64,000 nt of DNA from Streptomyces sp. NBC_00237. Its GTDB lineage: Bacteria; Actinomycetota; Actinomycetes; Streptomycetales; Streptomycetaceae. The stretch is taken from NCBI RefSeq assembly GCF_026342435.1, contig NZ_JAPEMT010000003.1:310001-374000 (forward strand), in the 5' to 3' direction. A program made the translations under genes and the position numbers. The notes beneath the pieces are model-generated. The model was given only the letters and a program-made list of their open reading frames with translations, was not told the DNA's origin and made no database searches. Of this stretch, positions 33,478 through 46,056 are shown in pieces (positions within the stretch are counted from its first letter, which is position 1; each line of letters opens with the position of its first letter).

Positions 33478-34219
33478 GTCTCCACCAGTTCCAGATAGAC
33501 CCGGCGGCGGGGCTCGCTCATGGCGAGGATGTCGCTCTCCCGCCAGCCGTACGCCGTGGCGAGGCGATGGACGTCGTACAGAGTGCGCCGCGCCAGCGCG
33601 TCGATCTCCGCCCAGAGGAAGGAGACGATGTCGAAGCTCTGCTGCCAGGCCGTCGCACAGGCGGGGCAGCGCAACGAGATCCGGATGTCGGCCTGGGGGT
33701 CGGCGGCGGCCAGCCATTGCTCGACCAAGTCCATTACACCGTCCGGTAGTTGGGAGGTCGGTACCTCCCTGCCGTCGAGCGAGGCACTGAGTACGCAACC
33801 ACGCAGGAGGGCGTCCCGGGCGGCGGGGACGGCGCTCTCGTGGGCGATGCCCGCCAGGTCGCGGCTGTCGAGCAGCCGCACTCGCACCTCGTACGGTTCG
33901 GCCCGCAGCACACATCCCTCGGCCGGGCCAGGGGGCGGCTCGGCGATCGTGATGTCCGAACCCGAGAACTCGACTTCGAGCAGTTCCCCGCACGAGGTGC
34001 AGCCCGCCAGCCCGACGACCCTGTCCCCGAAGACCCGCGTACGCAACTCCAGCAGCAGGGCGTCGCGGCGCCCGATGCTCAGGGCCGCGAGTTCGGCCGG
34101 GCTCGCTTCGGGCCGCGCCGCGGTGAGCAGCGCCAGCGCCCGGCCGGTGACGGGCCGCGTCGCGCCGAGCTCCCAGACGTCGAGGAGACGTGCTGTGACG
34201 GCGCCCGTAGAGGTGCTCA

Positions 34220-34220
<1 letters not shown>
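33474..34220 (-). CDS. Zinc-ribbon baseplate/hub assembly chaperone
   Basis: 248 aa. Resembles T4 hub-assembly proteins found next to tube genes: N-terminal helices with ELAALSIGRRDALLLELRTRVFGDRV, a CTSC pair at about residue 80 and a second pair CPAC at about 187, which together make a zinc ribbon, and a C-terminal helical part (SFLWAEIDALARRTLYDVHRLATAYGWRESDILAMSEPRR). Its start overlaps the tube stop (TGATG). Probably loads the baseplate or tube; direct role inferred from family position. Confidence 0.75.
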
Positions 34221-34744
<524 letters not shown>

Positions 34745-34753
34745 GTCACTTCC

Positions 34754-36346
34754 CTACGTCTGGATCTGACCGGCGATCTGCTGGAGCTTGACGACCACGA
34801 ACTCGGCGGGCTTCAGCGGCGCGAATCCGACGAGGATGTTCACGATGCCCCGGTCGATGTCGTTCTGTGGGGTGGTCTGGCTGTCGCACCGGACGAAGTA
34901 AGCCTTGGCAGGGGTGTTTCCCTGGAACGCGCCCTGGACGAAGAGGTCGTGCAGGAACGCGCCGACGTTCAGCCGGATCTGTGACCACAGGGGCTCGTCG
35001 TTGGGCTCGAAGACGACCCATTTGGTGTTCCGGAAGAGGGTTTCCTCGATGTACAGGGCAAGTCGCCGCACCGGCACGTACTTGTACTCGTCGGCCGCCT
35101 GGTCCGCCCCGCGCAGTGTCCGCGCCCCCCACACCACGCGCCCGAACAGCGGGAACGTACGCAGGCAGTTGACGCCCAGCGGATTGAGCTGGCCGTTCTG
35201 GTCGTCGGTCATCTCGACCGTGAGCCCGCGCACCGCGCCGACGGCGGCGTCCAGCCCGGCCGGGGCCTTCCACACGCCGCGCTCGGTGTCGGTCCTGGCC
35301 ATCACCCCGGCGACGGCACCGCACGGCACGACGGAGACCGTCTGGTTGTCGCGGAGGGGGTCGGCCACCAGGAGGCGGGGGAAGTAGAGGGCGGCGTTGC
35401 GGGCGGCCCTGCCGGTCAGGCCGAGCGTGCCCAGCCGGGTACGGGCCTCGTCCGCTGTCGCCGTGGTCCAGTCGGCGGGCGGGTCCACGAGCAGGAGGGC
35501 ACGGCGGCGGACGCAGTAGGGCATCGCCTCCTGGTACACGGACTTGCCGGTACTGCCGTCACGGACCGGCGGCGGGATGCAGAGCAGGTTGAACAGGTCG
35601 GTCTTGTCGAGGGCGTAGATCCCGGTCCCGGCGGCCTGCTTCCCCTTGAGATCGTCGTCGTTCAACGGATCGCCGTCGGCTCCGCTGCCCTCCGTCGCCT
35701 TCTTCTCCTTGACCGAAGGACGGGCGGCCTCCGGGACCTTCCACTTGTCGTTCACCTTCTGCACCCGGACCAGCAGCGACGTCTCCGCCAGGACGTGGGG
35801 CACGAACCGCGGACTCGCGGGGTCGATGGACACGCCCAGGAAGCTCTCGCTGGCGACGACGGTCTGTGGGTCCGCCGGATCGGTCTCCACGACCGTGAGG
35901 TTGAATGCCTTGGGGTCGTCGTCCGGAAGAGGGTGGGTGACAACGACCTTGAGGTTGTTGCCCCAGGCCCCGGGGCTGGCGGCGACCAGGACCAGCTTTT
36001 TGTCGGGGGCGGGAGCCCCGGTGGACAGGGAGATCTCGGCCGCCTCGGGGAACTTCTGCACCGGCGGATTCGCGGCCCGCACGTGCCCCACCCGGACGAT
36101 GACCGCCTGACTCCCGCCGTTGAGATAGAAGTCCCGTACCGCGTAACTCATCGTGCTGTCGGCGGCGAGCCCGCCGAACTGCCGCTCGAAGTCGGCGAAC
36201 CCGAAGATCGTGGCCGGCTCGTTCAAGGGTCCCCGGGAGGCCCGCCCGACGAAGGCGGTGATCGACGTGGCGACGCCGACGACGGTCCGGACCCCGCTGG
36301 GGATCTCCTCGACGTAGACCCCGGGGTATGTCAGCGCACTGGGCAC
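34754..36346 (-). CDS. Contractile sheath protein
   Basis: 530 aa. Classic start LTYPGVYVEEIPSGVRTVVGVATSITAFVGRA with GFADFERQFGGL, and C-terminal FEPNDEPLWSQIRLNVGAFLHDLFVQGAFQG and FAPLKPAEFVVVKLQQIAGQ, which carry the handshake arms. Domain between residues 170 and 260 is a variable surface insertion (KKATEGSGADGDPLNDDD). Energy for injection is stored here. Only one sheath gene, unlike Afp2-4. The GTG start has a GGAGAGAGGA stretch upstream, and 119 bp separates it from the eCIS-core gene, room for a second promoter. Confidence 0.95.
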   Translation of the reverse strand: MPSALTYPGVYVEEIPSGVRTVVGVATSITAFVGRASRGPLNEPATIFGFADFERQFGGLAADSTMSYAVRDFYLNGGSQAVIVRVGHVRAANPPVQKFPEAAEISLSTGAPAPDKKLVLVAASPGAWGNNLKVVVTHPLPDDDPKAFNLTVVETDPADPQTVVASESFLGVSIDPASPRFVPHVLAETSLLVRVQKVNDKWKVPEAARPSVKEKKATEGSGADGDPLNDDDLKGKQAAGTGIYALDKTDLFNLLCIPPPVRDGSTGKSVYQEAMPYCVRRRALLLVDPPADWTTATADEARTRLGTLGLTGRAARNAALYFPRLLVADPLRDNQTVSVVPCGAVAGVMARTDTERGVWKAPAGLDAAVGAVRGLTVEMTDDQNGQLNPLGVNCLRTFPLFGRVVWGARTLRGADQAADEYKYVPVRRLALYIEETLFRNTKWVVFEPNDEPLWSQIRLNVGAFLHDLFVQGAFQGNTPAKAYFVRCDSQTTPQNDIDRGIVNILVGFAPLKPAEFVVVKLQQIAGQIQT

Positions 36347-36465
36347 GGCGGACCGTCCTCTCTCCGGTGTGTGGAGCTGCCGGACAGGGACGATGTTCCT
36401 CGGGCCGCATCACGCGCACGTCACCGGACCGTCACCCGCTCCCGACCGGGGTGCCCTCCTGGCCC

Positions 36466-38105
36466 CTACCTTGCGTCAAGGCTGCGAAGGGACCAGTGGG
36501 GCTCGCTCCACTGGTAGTGCGACATGCCCTCCTGGTCGCAGCACAGGCACTCGAAGATGGTCACGGGGCGCGAGGCTCCGGAAACGGCACAGTGATACCG
36601 GCGTCCCGGGGCCTGGCCGCAATCGTTGATCACACCCGTTTCGAAGAGTTTGCCGAACGGCGCGCACTCACCGAGGGCATCCATGGGGAAGCCCCAGTCC
36701 TGGAGGAAGGACTGGAGGATCTCATCGCGCATGTCGATGCCGCTCCGTGGTGGCTCCTCGCAGAACAAAGCCCCTGGGTGGTCGTCGAAGCATTTCTTGT
36801 TCCGCCGCCGACGCTCTGTCGCCGGGTCGGGAAGCGGTGTGGGCTCAGCCTGTTGACCGGCTGCGGGCCACGGTGTGCCACCGGAGTCGGCGTGTGGCGG
36901 CAGCCACCGGCGGAACTTCTCCCACCCCGGATATCCCGGATACCCCGGGGAAGCGGGCAGGGGTGTGAAATCGGGTGAGGGGCGCCGGTGCGGGTCCGGG
37001 AGGTGACAGCCGCCGGTGCAGATCCCCTGTGCCGACTCAAGGATGATGAACCCGCGAGAGCGCAGCTCGTCCTGGAACCTCCCGAGAGCCCAGAGCTGGC
37101 GTACGGCGATGACAGATACCGCGAGTAGCGCCGCCGGGCCGACCCAAGCGCCCGGAGGCCGAGCCGGAGCCGGTGCCGGGGTGGGGACCAGACGCAGATG
37201 ACGCGCTCCCTTGAGGACTTCCCGAGCGGGACCCGACAGCGCGGGCAGCGCCGCACCCATCTGGGAGCGGACCTTGTCCGGGTCTGCGTCGGCGGACTGC
37301 GCGAGCTCGTAGAGTGTCTGTACCTCCTCGATGGTCAAGATCCGCGAGCACGCAAAGCCGCCCTCTTCGCGGCACCGCCGAACAGCCTCGGCCCGCTTGG
37401 TGTCCGCGCGTCGGCGGTACTGGATCTCGATCTGCTCCGACCACTTCTCCGGCGGCACGTTGAGGGGCGGGCTGCTGGTCCCGATCGGCTCCGGGGTGGA
37501 TGCCGACGGGTCGGGCTGGCGTTGTACGGGGGGCTGAGAGGTGCCGTGCCTCTGCTGGACCACGTGTGTCAGCTCGTGGGCGAGCAACCGTGTGCTGCCT
37601 GGACTGCCCGGCGCGTACTGGTTGCTGGCGAACACGACATGGTTGCCGACTGTGTAGGCGCGCGCACCGACCGCCCGCGCGGATGCTGCGGCCTTGCTGT
37701 CCGTATGGACTCGTACGGCGCTGAAATCGTGGCCGTACGCAGGATTGCCCACAGGCCGGGCCGTGATGTCGGCCGCGACGCGTTCGGCCTCTCTCTCCGA
37801 CGGACTGTGCGTCGGCGCAATGGACAGCGCCGCAAACGAGGAAGGCGCGACCCGTACCCGGCTGAAGTCGTGAGTGAAGCGCGGCTCCATATAGGCCCGG
37901 GTCGAGGCGTCCAGAGGCATACCGGGAGACCGCAGTACCTCGGGCACGATCGGGGGTACGGCGCCGGGCGCCGTACCGTCGGCCGAGCGTCGCAGCTCGT
38001 CGTGGTCGCAGGTTCCCGGCGGGCACGTGACGCCGCCGCACCTCTGAAGGACCCCAACGGGAGCCGGGGGAGCGGGAGTTGTCCGTGCCGTCGTGGCCGG
38101 TGTCC

Positions 38106-38118
<13 letters not shown>
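36466..38118 (-). CDS. eCIS-core (DUF4157) protein with membrane helix and Cys-rich C-terminus, candidate effector or anchor
   Basis: 550 aa. Residues 65-190 form the eCIS core: SPGMPLDASTRAYMEPRFTH, two HDFS.VRV copies (83-90 and 130-137), ARAYTVGNHVVFASNQYAP and LLAHELTHVVQQ with an HELTH zinc-protease-like motif (181-185). Residues about 325-346 are one hydrophobic helix. The tail (365-550) is rich in Cys and Pro and matches nothing I know. DUF4157 marks cargo or assembly proteins of these particles. The repeated HDFS block is not in the usual order and suggests partial duplication. GGAGG sits seven bases before the ATG. Function open: toxin, or membrane tether like the one reported for Streptomyces particles. 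Confidence 0.8.
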
Positions 38119-40078
<1,960 letters not shown>

Positions 40079-40082
<4 letters not shown>

Positions 40083-41362
40083 GGTAACGTCACCCGGGGC
40101 CGGTCGTAGACCCCTCCCGCGTCGACACCGAGCACGCTCTCCGCCCCGTCCACCTGCACCCGTACGAGATAGTCGCCACTCGCCACCCCCTTGGCCACCA
40201 CCTGGACCGAGGAGTCTTCCTCCTGGGGCCCCGGCCGCGACGGCACGACGAACGTGTGCGCCCGCCCCGCCTGCGCCCCGAGCCCGTCGAGCAGCAGGGC
40301 GACGCGCTGGCGCCGCCCCACCGGCGGATCGAGCGGCACAGTCAGGACGGTCGTCCCTCCCGCACCGGGCGCCGTCGTCACACCCCCCGGCCCGATGGCA
40401 GGACGTACGAGAACGGGCGCGACGTTCGACTCGACGGAGCCCCTCTCCTCGGGCGGATCGCCGACCAGCCGGGGGTGAAGGACCTGGAGCCCCCGCAGCC
40501 CCGCGCGTACACCGCCGGGCAGGGCGATCGTGAGCCGGTCGTCCGTCACCTGGTCGGCGGGGACGTCCGCCTCGATTCCGGACCTGCTTCCCGACATGCT
40601 TCCGGACATACGAATCCGAGTGACCCGCTCACCCCGCAGCCGCGCCCCCTCGACCCGGAGCGTCGTACCCGCCGTGACCGGATCGTCGGGGCCCGAGTCC
40701 GCCCCCACCCGGGAGATCCGCAGTGCGCCGAACGGGGCGACGTCCACCCTGCGCGCCCTGACCGGCAACGCGGTGCGCGCGTCGACCGAGCCGGTCAGCA
40801 GGACCACGGAGGCCCGGTAGGCGACCGTGAGGCGGTAGGAGACCTGGAAGAACGTCGACCAGAGCCGGGAGAGTTCCTCCAGGTTCAGCGGGAGCATGGT
40901 GAAGCGGACGACGTCCACCTGCTCGTCCAGGTCGGCGAACTTCAGGTAGGAGGCCGGGTCGAGAGTGACCGCGTGCTGGACCGCCCGGCGTACGACCTGA
41001 CGGGTGAGGACGGGGCGCGCGCTGAGGGTGCGTACCACGGTGCCCAGGAGCCGCTGGGGTTCGAGCGCGGTCTCGTCACCGTAGAACGTCAGCAGATAGT
41101 GCAGGTCCAGGGCCTGTTGCGGGGGAAGCAGCGCGGTGCCGTCCGAGCGCCGGGCGGGCAGTGCGTCGCCCGCCCAGGCCGCGTTGGGCGTCACTTGATA
41201 GAGGAACACGTTGACGCCACGGGCCGAAGGCCCCGGGAGGTCCGGGCGGACGGTGGTCGTGTGGACGCCCGGCACGTTCCCCGCGTCCGGGGCCGCCAGC
41301 GCCTCGTCGAGGACGTGGGCGAGCGTCGAGGTGACCGTGGCGACGGCCAGGGCGTTGCTCAT
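40079..41362 (-). CDS. DUF4255 sheath-cap protein (Afp16/Pvc16-like)
   Basis: 427 aa. The N-terminal DUF4255 domain (NALAVATVTSTLAHVLDEALAA, GVNVFLYQVTPNAAWAGD, YLLTFYGDETALEPQRLLGTVVRTL, LSRLWSTFFQVSYRLTVAYRASVVLL) caps tube and sheath. The second half has Ig-like strand repeats. First structural gene of the operon; it follows an array of direct repeats next to the SARP gene. Confidence 0.9.
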
Positions 41363-41463
41363 GACGGGCTGCCCCTCTCCCCGATGTTCCCGGCTCGTGG
41401 ACGGGACGTGTCCACCTTCGCGCAGGCGCGTGACGGGTGCGTCACCGGTGCGTCACCACGCTT

Positions 41464-41538
41464 GGCCGTCACGTCTGGTCGTCTCTGGTCGTCACGTCTG
41501 GTCGTCACGCTTGGTCGTCACGCCTGGTCACCACGGGA
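41464..41538. promoter_or_regulatory. 13-bp direct-repeat array between the SARP gene and the CIS operon
   Basis: Six head-to-tail units, five of 13 bp and one shortened to 10 bp, of TGGTCGTCACGCC and variants (starts 41464, 41477, 41487, 41500, 41513, 41526), plus two GGTGCGTCACC copies just beyond at about 41438-41458. SARP proteins bind direct repeats near promoters, usually heptamers spaced 11 bp; this 13-bp spacing differs. A candidate binding site for the adjacent SARP, or a chance slippage array. Confidence 0.5.
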
Positions 41539-41553
41539 CTCTCCGCCGCCTCC

Positions 41554-42342
41554 TCACTCCATCGCACTGCGCACCATCGTGAAGAACTGCCCCGAGGGCT
41601 CAAGACCCAACTCCCTGCGCAGCAGAACCCGGAAGGCTTCGTAGTGCCGTACCGCCTCGGCCAGGTTGTTCTCGGCGAGGTGTACGGACACCGCCGCACG
41701 GTGGGCGCTCTCCCGCAACGGGTCGACCCGGATGCTCTCCAACGCCGCCTCCAGGGCCGGGGCGTACTCCCCCTCGGCCACCAGCCGGGCGGACAGGGCT
41801 TCGAGTGCGTGCAGACGGAGCTGGTGCAGCCGCTCGCGCTCGAAGACCACCCAGTCCTGACACCAGCCGGGCAGGAGCTCACCACTGCCGAGGAGCGCCT
41901 CGCAGGCAGCCCCGTCCCGCCCTTCGGAGACCGTCAGGACGTGGTGCGCCGTGGCGGTGAGGTCATGGACGTCGATGCGTACGAGACGGCTGAGGGAGAG
42001 CATGCCGGGACGGGCGTCGGAGAGGGCCGCGCCCGCTCCGTTGAGCCGCCACATGGCGGTGCGCAGACAGGCTCGGGCGCGGTCCTCGGTGACGTCGGGC
42101 CACAGGGTTCCCGCGACGGCGGAACGGGTGGCAGCCCCGCGCAGGCCCAGCAGAGCCAGCAACTGCTGTGCGCTGGCGGGGACGTCGACCGCCCTGTCGT
42201 CCTCTCCGTCCTCTTCGTCGGGTCCGTTGTGTCCGTCGTGCGTGAGCACGAAACCGCCCAGCAACTTCAGGTGCAGCGTGGGCAGTTCGGCTGCCGTACC
42301 TTCCGTACCTTCCGTAGCCTCCGGCGATGTCGTTGTAGCCAT
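41554..42342 (-). CDS. SARP/BTAD-family activator next to the CIS operon
   Basis: 262 aa. Winged-helix part (about residues 25-100: LHLKLLGGFVLTHD, SAQQLLALLGLRGAATRSAVAGTLWPDVTEDRARACLRTAMWRLN) and bacterial transcriptional activation domain (LVAEGEYAPALEAALESIRVDPLRESAHRAAVSVHLAENNLAEAVRHYEAFRVLLRRELGLEPS). Such small SARPs switch on clustered genes. Same strand and 191 bp upstream of the first particle gene, with a repeat array between; likely the pathway activator. An acidic insertion (DEEDGEDD) lies in the wing region. Confidence 0.88.
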   Translation of the reverse strand: MATTTSPEATEGTEGTAAELPTLHLKLLGGFVLTHDGHNGPDEEDGEDDRAVDVPASAQQLLALLGLRGAATRSAVAGTLWPDVTEDRARACLRTAMWRLNGAGAALSDARPGMLSLSRLVRIDVHDLTATAHHVLTVSEGRDGAACEALLGSGELLPGWCQDWVVFERERLHQLRLHALEALSARLVAEGEYAPALEAALESIRVDPLRESAHRAAVSVHLAENNLAEAVRHYEAFRVLLRRELGLEPSGQFFTMVRSAME

Positions 42343-42451
42343 CTGCCCACCCCCCGGTGAACCCCGTCACGCCCTGATGTCCGGCACGACCGTACGGGGT
42401 GAGCAAAGGCGCGCGCCTCCGGGGCCGGGCCGGGGAAAACCCTGGCGCACC

Positions 42452-45367
42452 TCAGCGGCCCGGCAGGAACGAGGGATGCGGGGGAGGGGGCAGGTGATTG
42501 GGCGCAGAAACGGGCGGCGCGAGTTTGCCGACGAGACCGATGCGGGAGGCGATGCCGAGCTTCGTGTAGGTGTGGCCCAGGTGGTACTCGACGGTCTTGA
42601 CGCTCAGGGCGAGTTCGCTGGCGATCCGGCGATTGGTGAGGCCCTGCGACGCCAGCCGGGCCACCGCCAGCTCCTGCGGGGTGAGAGCGCCGGTGACGCC
42701 GTCGCCCGCCGCCGACGGCTGTTGCGCGGGGTGCTCGGGCACCGTCCGCCCGCAGGCGTTGAGTTCCCGGACGCACCGGGCCCAGTACGGCAGCGCCCGG
42801 AGGCCGTACATCGTGTCGTACGCGGCCTGGAGCCGGTCCACCGCGACGGTGCGGCGGCCGGTACGGCGCAGGAACGAGCCGTGGTCGAGCCGCACGCGGG
42901 CGAGGCCGAACGGAATGGGCACCCGGGCCGCATGGTCGTGGGCGCTGAGGAATGCGGCCTCGGCCAGGCGCGGCTCCCGCCGGGCGGCGTGCAGATTGCC
43001 GCGCACCCGTGCGGCCCCGGACAGCGCCGCATGGCGTCCCCGTGCCCGGGCCCGCTCCTCGAACGCGGCCAGCACCTCCGCCGCCTCGGCGTACGCGCCG
43101 AGCTGGACCAGCGCGTCGGCGAGCAGCTCCTGCCAGACCACCACTCCGGGCTCGTTGACCACGTCGTGCCCGGCGAGGCGCAGCAGCGGGCGCAGGGCGT
43201 CGACGACGCACTGGGGCTCCGCCCTGGCGTCGGCCACGTGCCCCCTTGCCACGGCGGCGTACACGGATTCCGGGGTGCTCTCGGCGCATCCCGGAGCAGC
43301 GGAGGCGAACCTGACGTGCCCCTGCGCCCGGTCCCAGTCGCCCCGGGCCGCCAGGATCTGCGCGGCGAGCGTGTGCGGCACGGGCCCCAGCCATGCCTGC
43401 CCGGTGTCGTCGGCGATCGAGGCGGACGCCTCGGCGTGCGTCAGCGCCCGGTCCCAGTCCCCGAGCAGATGCAGGGTCTGGGCGAGCCCGGCGGCCGAGA
43501 GCAATTGCAAGGGGACAGGAACGGTACGGCTGTTGGCGACGGCCCCGGCCAAGTCCCTTTGGGCTTCGACGAGTTCGCCCGACCACAGGTGCAGCTGCCC
43601 GCGCCCCAGCAGCAGGTCCACATCGGCCGGAGGTACGAGAGCGGGGTCGGGCAGCGCCGCCGAGCACGCCATGCCCTCCTCGAAGGCCCCGGTCAGCCCG
43701 AGTGCCGTGAGGCGGCAGTAGCGCAGCATCCCGCCGGGGCCCCGCGCGGTGGACGACCGCCGGGCGCGCTCCGCCCACCGGGCGGCGTCGGCGGCACGGC
43801 CCGCCGTGATCAGGGTGTGGCTCAGCTGCTCGGCCGTGCGGGCGGCCAGGGAGGGGTCGCGCTCGCACTGCTCCCAGGCGTCGGCCAGCAGCGCCTGCGC
43901 GCGCGAGGTGTGCCCTTGGACGCGGGCCACGTACCCTCGGGCGTAGCCGCGCAGGGCGGGGTCCGAGGAGTCCGGGAACCCGTCGGCGAGATCCGCGGCC
44001 TCCCGCACCCGGCCGTCGAGGAGCAGCGCCTCGACCGCTTCGACGGCCAGCCGGTCGCGCTCCTCGGCGGTGGTGGAGAGCCGGGAGGCGTGGCGCAAGT
44101 GCGTTCCCGCGACCGCCCACTGCCCGGCGGCGGCCTCCCGGCGGGCGCACGCGGCGAGGGCCGCCGTGAGGTGTTCGTCCGGGCCCGTGGCGGCGAGCAC
44201 CCGGTGGCGCAGCCGGGCGTACTCGTCGCCGACCAGGTCGGCGGCGCGTGCGTGCAGGGCGGCCCGGTGGGCGGGGCCGAGGTCCTGGTAGACGGCCGCG
44301 TGGACGAGCGGGTGCGGGAAGGCGACTTCCGGAGCCGTGCTGACGGCCGACTCGTGCAGCAGTCCGGCCCGTACGGCCCGCTGGAGTGCGGGCAGCGGCT
44401 GCGGTACGCGGCCCAGCCGGGCGGCGCTGCTCAGCAGGCAGGACGTACCCAGCACGCTGACCGCCTGCACGAGACGCCGCGCCGGGGCTCCGCAGCCCGC
44501 GAGCCCGGCCAGCACGAGCAGGGCGTAGGAATGGGGCGCGGGCAGCGAGGTGGTGACGTCCATGAGGACAGGGGCCGGGACCTGTTCGAGCAGCGCCCGG
44601 ACGTGCAGGGGGCTGCCCCGGGTGTGGGCGCGGAGCCGTACGGACGCGGCAGGAGAGAGCCGTTGGCTGCCGAGCTCCGCGCTGAGCAGGCTCACTTCGT
44701 CGGGACTGAGCCCGTCCAGCGAGACCCGCAGGGTGCGGACGTCGGCAAGCAACCGCCTTGTCCCACCCGGAAGTTGAGGGACGTCCGGGTCGGGCAGGGC
44801 GACGATCGTCAGCACCCTTTCGCAGCGCAGCCGACGCAGGGCGAAGGCCAGCGCGTTCATGGAGGGCTGATCCGCCCAGTGGGCGTCGTCGAGCACCAGC
44901 ACGACCGGCCCCGACTCCGACCTCTGCCCCGACCCCTGCCCCTGCCCCTGCTTCTGTCCCTGAACCCCACCCACCTCGCCGAGCAGATCGAGCAGACCGA
45001 AACCGGCGGCGACCGGCTCGGGGCTCGTGGGCAGGCATCCGGGGGTGCGGGCGAGCGGGCCGAGCGAATCCGGGAGCGGGCGCGGAACCTGCTCCACCCA
45101 CTGGGCGAGCACTCCGTACGGCAACGTGCTCTCGCCCTCCGCGCCGCTGGCCCGGAGCACGCACCCGCCGGTCACTGTGCCTAAAAAGCGGCGGATGAGG
45201 GCCGTCTTGCCGATGCCGCCCGGCCCGTCGACCAGAACCAGCCGGGGCTCACCCTCGCTCGCCCGCCGTAACTCCTCCTGAAGCAGAGCGAGTTCACTCG
45301 CGCGACCGGCGAAAGCGTCCGGCGTGCGCAAGCGGTGGCGGCCGGGCACCGCGTCGCTGGAAGTCAT
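42452..45367 (-). CDS. LAL-family LuxR regulator with ATPase domain
   Basis: 971 aa, usual LAL size. Walker A GPGGIGKTALIRRF near residue 50, Walker B VLVLDDAHWAD at about 150, long TPR-like middle region, and C-terminal LuxR HTH (LTPQELAVARLASQGLTNRRIASELALSVKTVEYHLGHTYTKLG). LAL proteins are large activators of clustered genes. The ATG at 45367 follows a GGGGGCGG stretch; codons upstream are inside unrelated sequence. A LuxR-type regulator also neighbours the S. coelicolor injection locus, so a role in its control fits. Confidence 0.9.
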   Translation of the reverse strand: MTSSDAVPGRHRLRTPDAFAGRASELALLQEELRRASEGEPRLVLVDGPGGIGKTALIRRFLGTVTGGCVLRASGAEGESTLPYGVLAQWVEQVPRPLPDSLGPLARTPGCLPTSPEPVAAGFGLLDLLGEVGGVQGQKQGQGQGSGQRSESGPVVLVLDDAHWADQPSMNALAFALRRLRCERVLTIVALPDPDVPQLPGGTRRLLADVRTLRVSLDGLSPDEVSLLSAELGSQRLSPAASVRLRAHTRGSPLHVRALLEQVPAPVLMDVTTSLPAPHSYALLVLAGLAGCGAPARRLVQAVSVLGTSCLLSSAARLGRVPQPLPALQRAVRAGLLHESAVSTAPEVAFPHPLVHAAVYQDLGPAHRAALHARAADLVGDEYARLRHRVLAATGPDEHLTAALAACARREAAAGQWAVAGTHLRHASRLSTTAEERDRLAVEAVEALLLDGRVREAADLADGFPDSSDPALRGYARGYVARVQGHTSRAQALLADAWEQCERDPSLAARTAEQLSHTLITAGRAADAARWAERARRSSTARGPGGMLRYCRLTALGLTGAFEEGMACSAALPDPALVPPADVDLLLGRGQLHLWSGELVEAQRDLAGAVANSRTVPVPLQLLSAAGLAQTLHLLGDWDRALTHAEASASIADDTGQAWLGPVPHTLAAQILAARGDWDRAQGHVRFASAAPGCAESTPESVYAAVARGHVADARAEPQCVVDALRPLLRLAGHDVVNEPGVVVWQELLADALVQLGAYAEAAEVLAAFEERARARGRHAALSGAARVRGNLHAARREPRLAEAAFLSAHDHAARVPIPFGLARVRLDHGSFLRRTGRRTVAVDRLQAAYDTMYGLRALPYWARCVRELNACGRTVPEHPAQQPSAAGDGVTGALTPQELAVARLASQGLTNRRIASELALSVKTVEYHLGHTYTKLGIASRIGLVGKLAPPVSAPNHLPPPPHPSFLPGR

Positions 45368-45494
45368 CGCCGCCCCCAAGGGCCGGTACGCACGGGCGCT
45401 GTCCGCATATGCCTCGACGCCCACGATGGTGGCGGAGCCGCTCCCGGCGCAAGCCGAATCCCGGACGTCGGCAGGCGAGGGGTGCCGCCGGGGT

Positions 45495-45665
45495 TCAGGT
45501 CCTCGACGACCCGTCTCCGGTTTCGGGCGACGGCTCCGGAGGCGGTTCGAGGAGAGCCAGCAGCTCCAGCCACCCGTGGAACTCCCGATCGGTCTCGCAG
45601 CCCTCCCGCGCGACGCTTCCGTGGACGCTTTCGGAGGTGCCGTAGAGCTCGATGACGTAGCGCAT
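45495..45665 (-). CDS. Small 56-aa protein upstream of the LAL gene
   Basis: Begins MRYVIELYGTSESVHGSV, then FHGWLELLALLEPPPE and a Pro/Ser-rich tail. Short proteins with a strand followed by an F.GWLELL.LLE motif are common in Streptomyces as orphan genes; function unknown. GGGAGG four to five bases before the ATG supports translation. Lies 127 bp upstream of, and on the same strand as, the LAL gene. Confidence 0.6.
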   Translation of the reverse strand: MRYVIELYGTSESVHGSVAREGCETDREFHGWLELLALLEPPPEPSPETGDGSSRT

Positions 45666-45839
45666 GACGCCTCCCGGGGTCCCGCCCAGGCCCGGAGCCG
45701 CGACACCCGGCGACGGTGGCGATGTCGAGGCCGGGCGATCGATCTCCGCGCTACGGGCTTGTGCCCAACGGTACGAACGAGCGGGGCCCGGCGCTTCGGT
45801 GCTCGACCCGGGGAAGACCCCGGGGTGGGGCGGGTCCTC

Positions 45840-46046
45840 TTCCCGTCCCGTGCGGTGAGCCAGAACCGGTCGTGCCACCGGTGCCCGTCGGTGTCGAACG
45901 TGAGCACCACAACGCCCCGGGCCACCCGCCGCTGCCGCACCAGGCGACTCCGACCGCCACGCCTCCAGATGCCTCCAGCGTGTCGGCCCGGCTCTCGACC
46001 GGGCTCCACCACCGGTCGTAGAACCCGTGCGGGCGTCCATCAGGTA
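45840..46046 (-). pseudogene. Possible frameshifted small gene fragment
   Basis: Two minus-strand frames read protein-like in succession: VLPDGRPHGFYDRWWSPV followed by ESRADTLEASGGVAV, then, in another frame, VARGVVVLTFDTDGHRWHDR with FWLTARDG. Neither has a good ribosome site or full length. Together they look like a short SnoaL/NTF2-like domain with one or more frameshifts, but the resemblance is weak. Apart from this and the 56-aa gene, the 45.7-46.05 kb stretch holds nothing else I can name. Confidence 0.25.
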
Positions 46047-46056
46047 GAACGTACGA

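Noticed and set aside
41464..41538. CRISPR-like repeats
   Set aside because: 13-bp direct repeats without spacers and with no cas genes; they are regulatory or slippage repeats.
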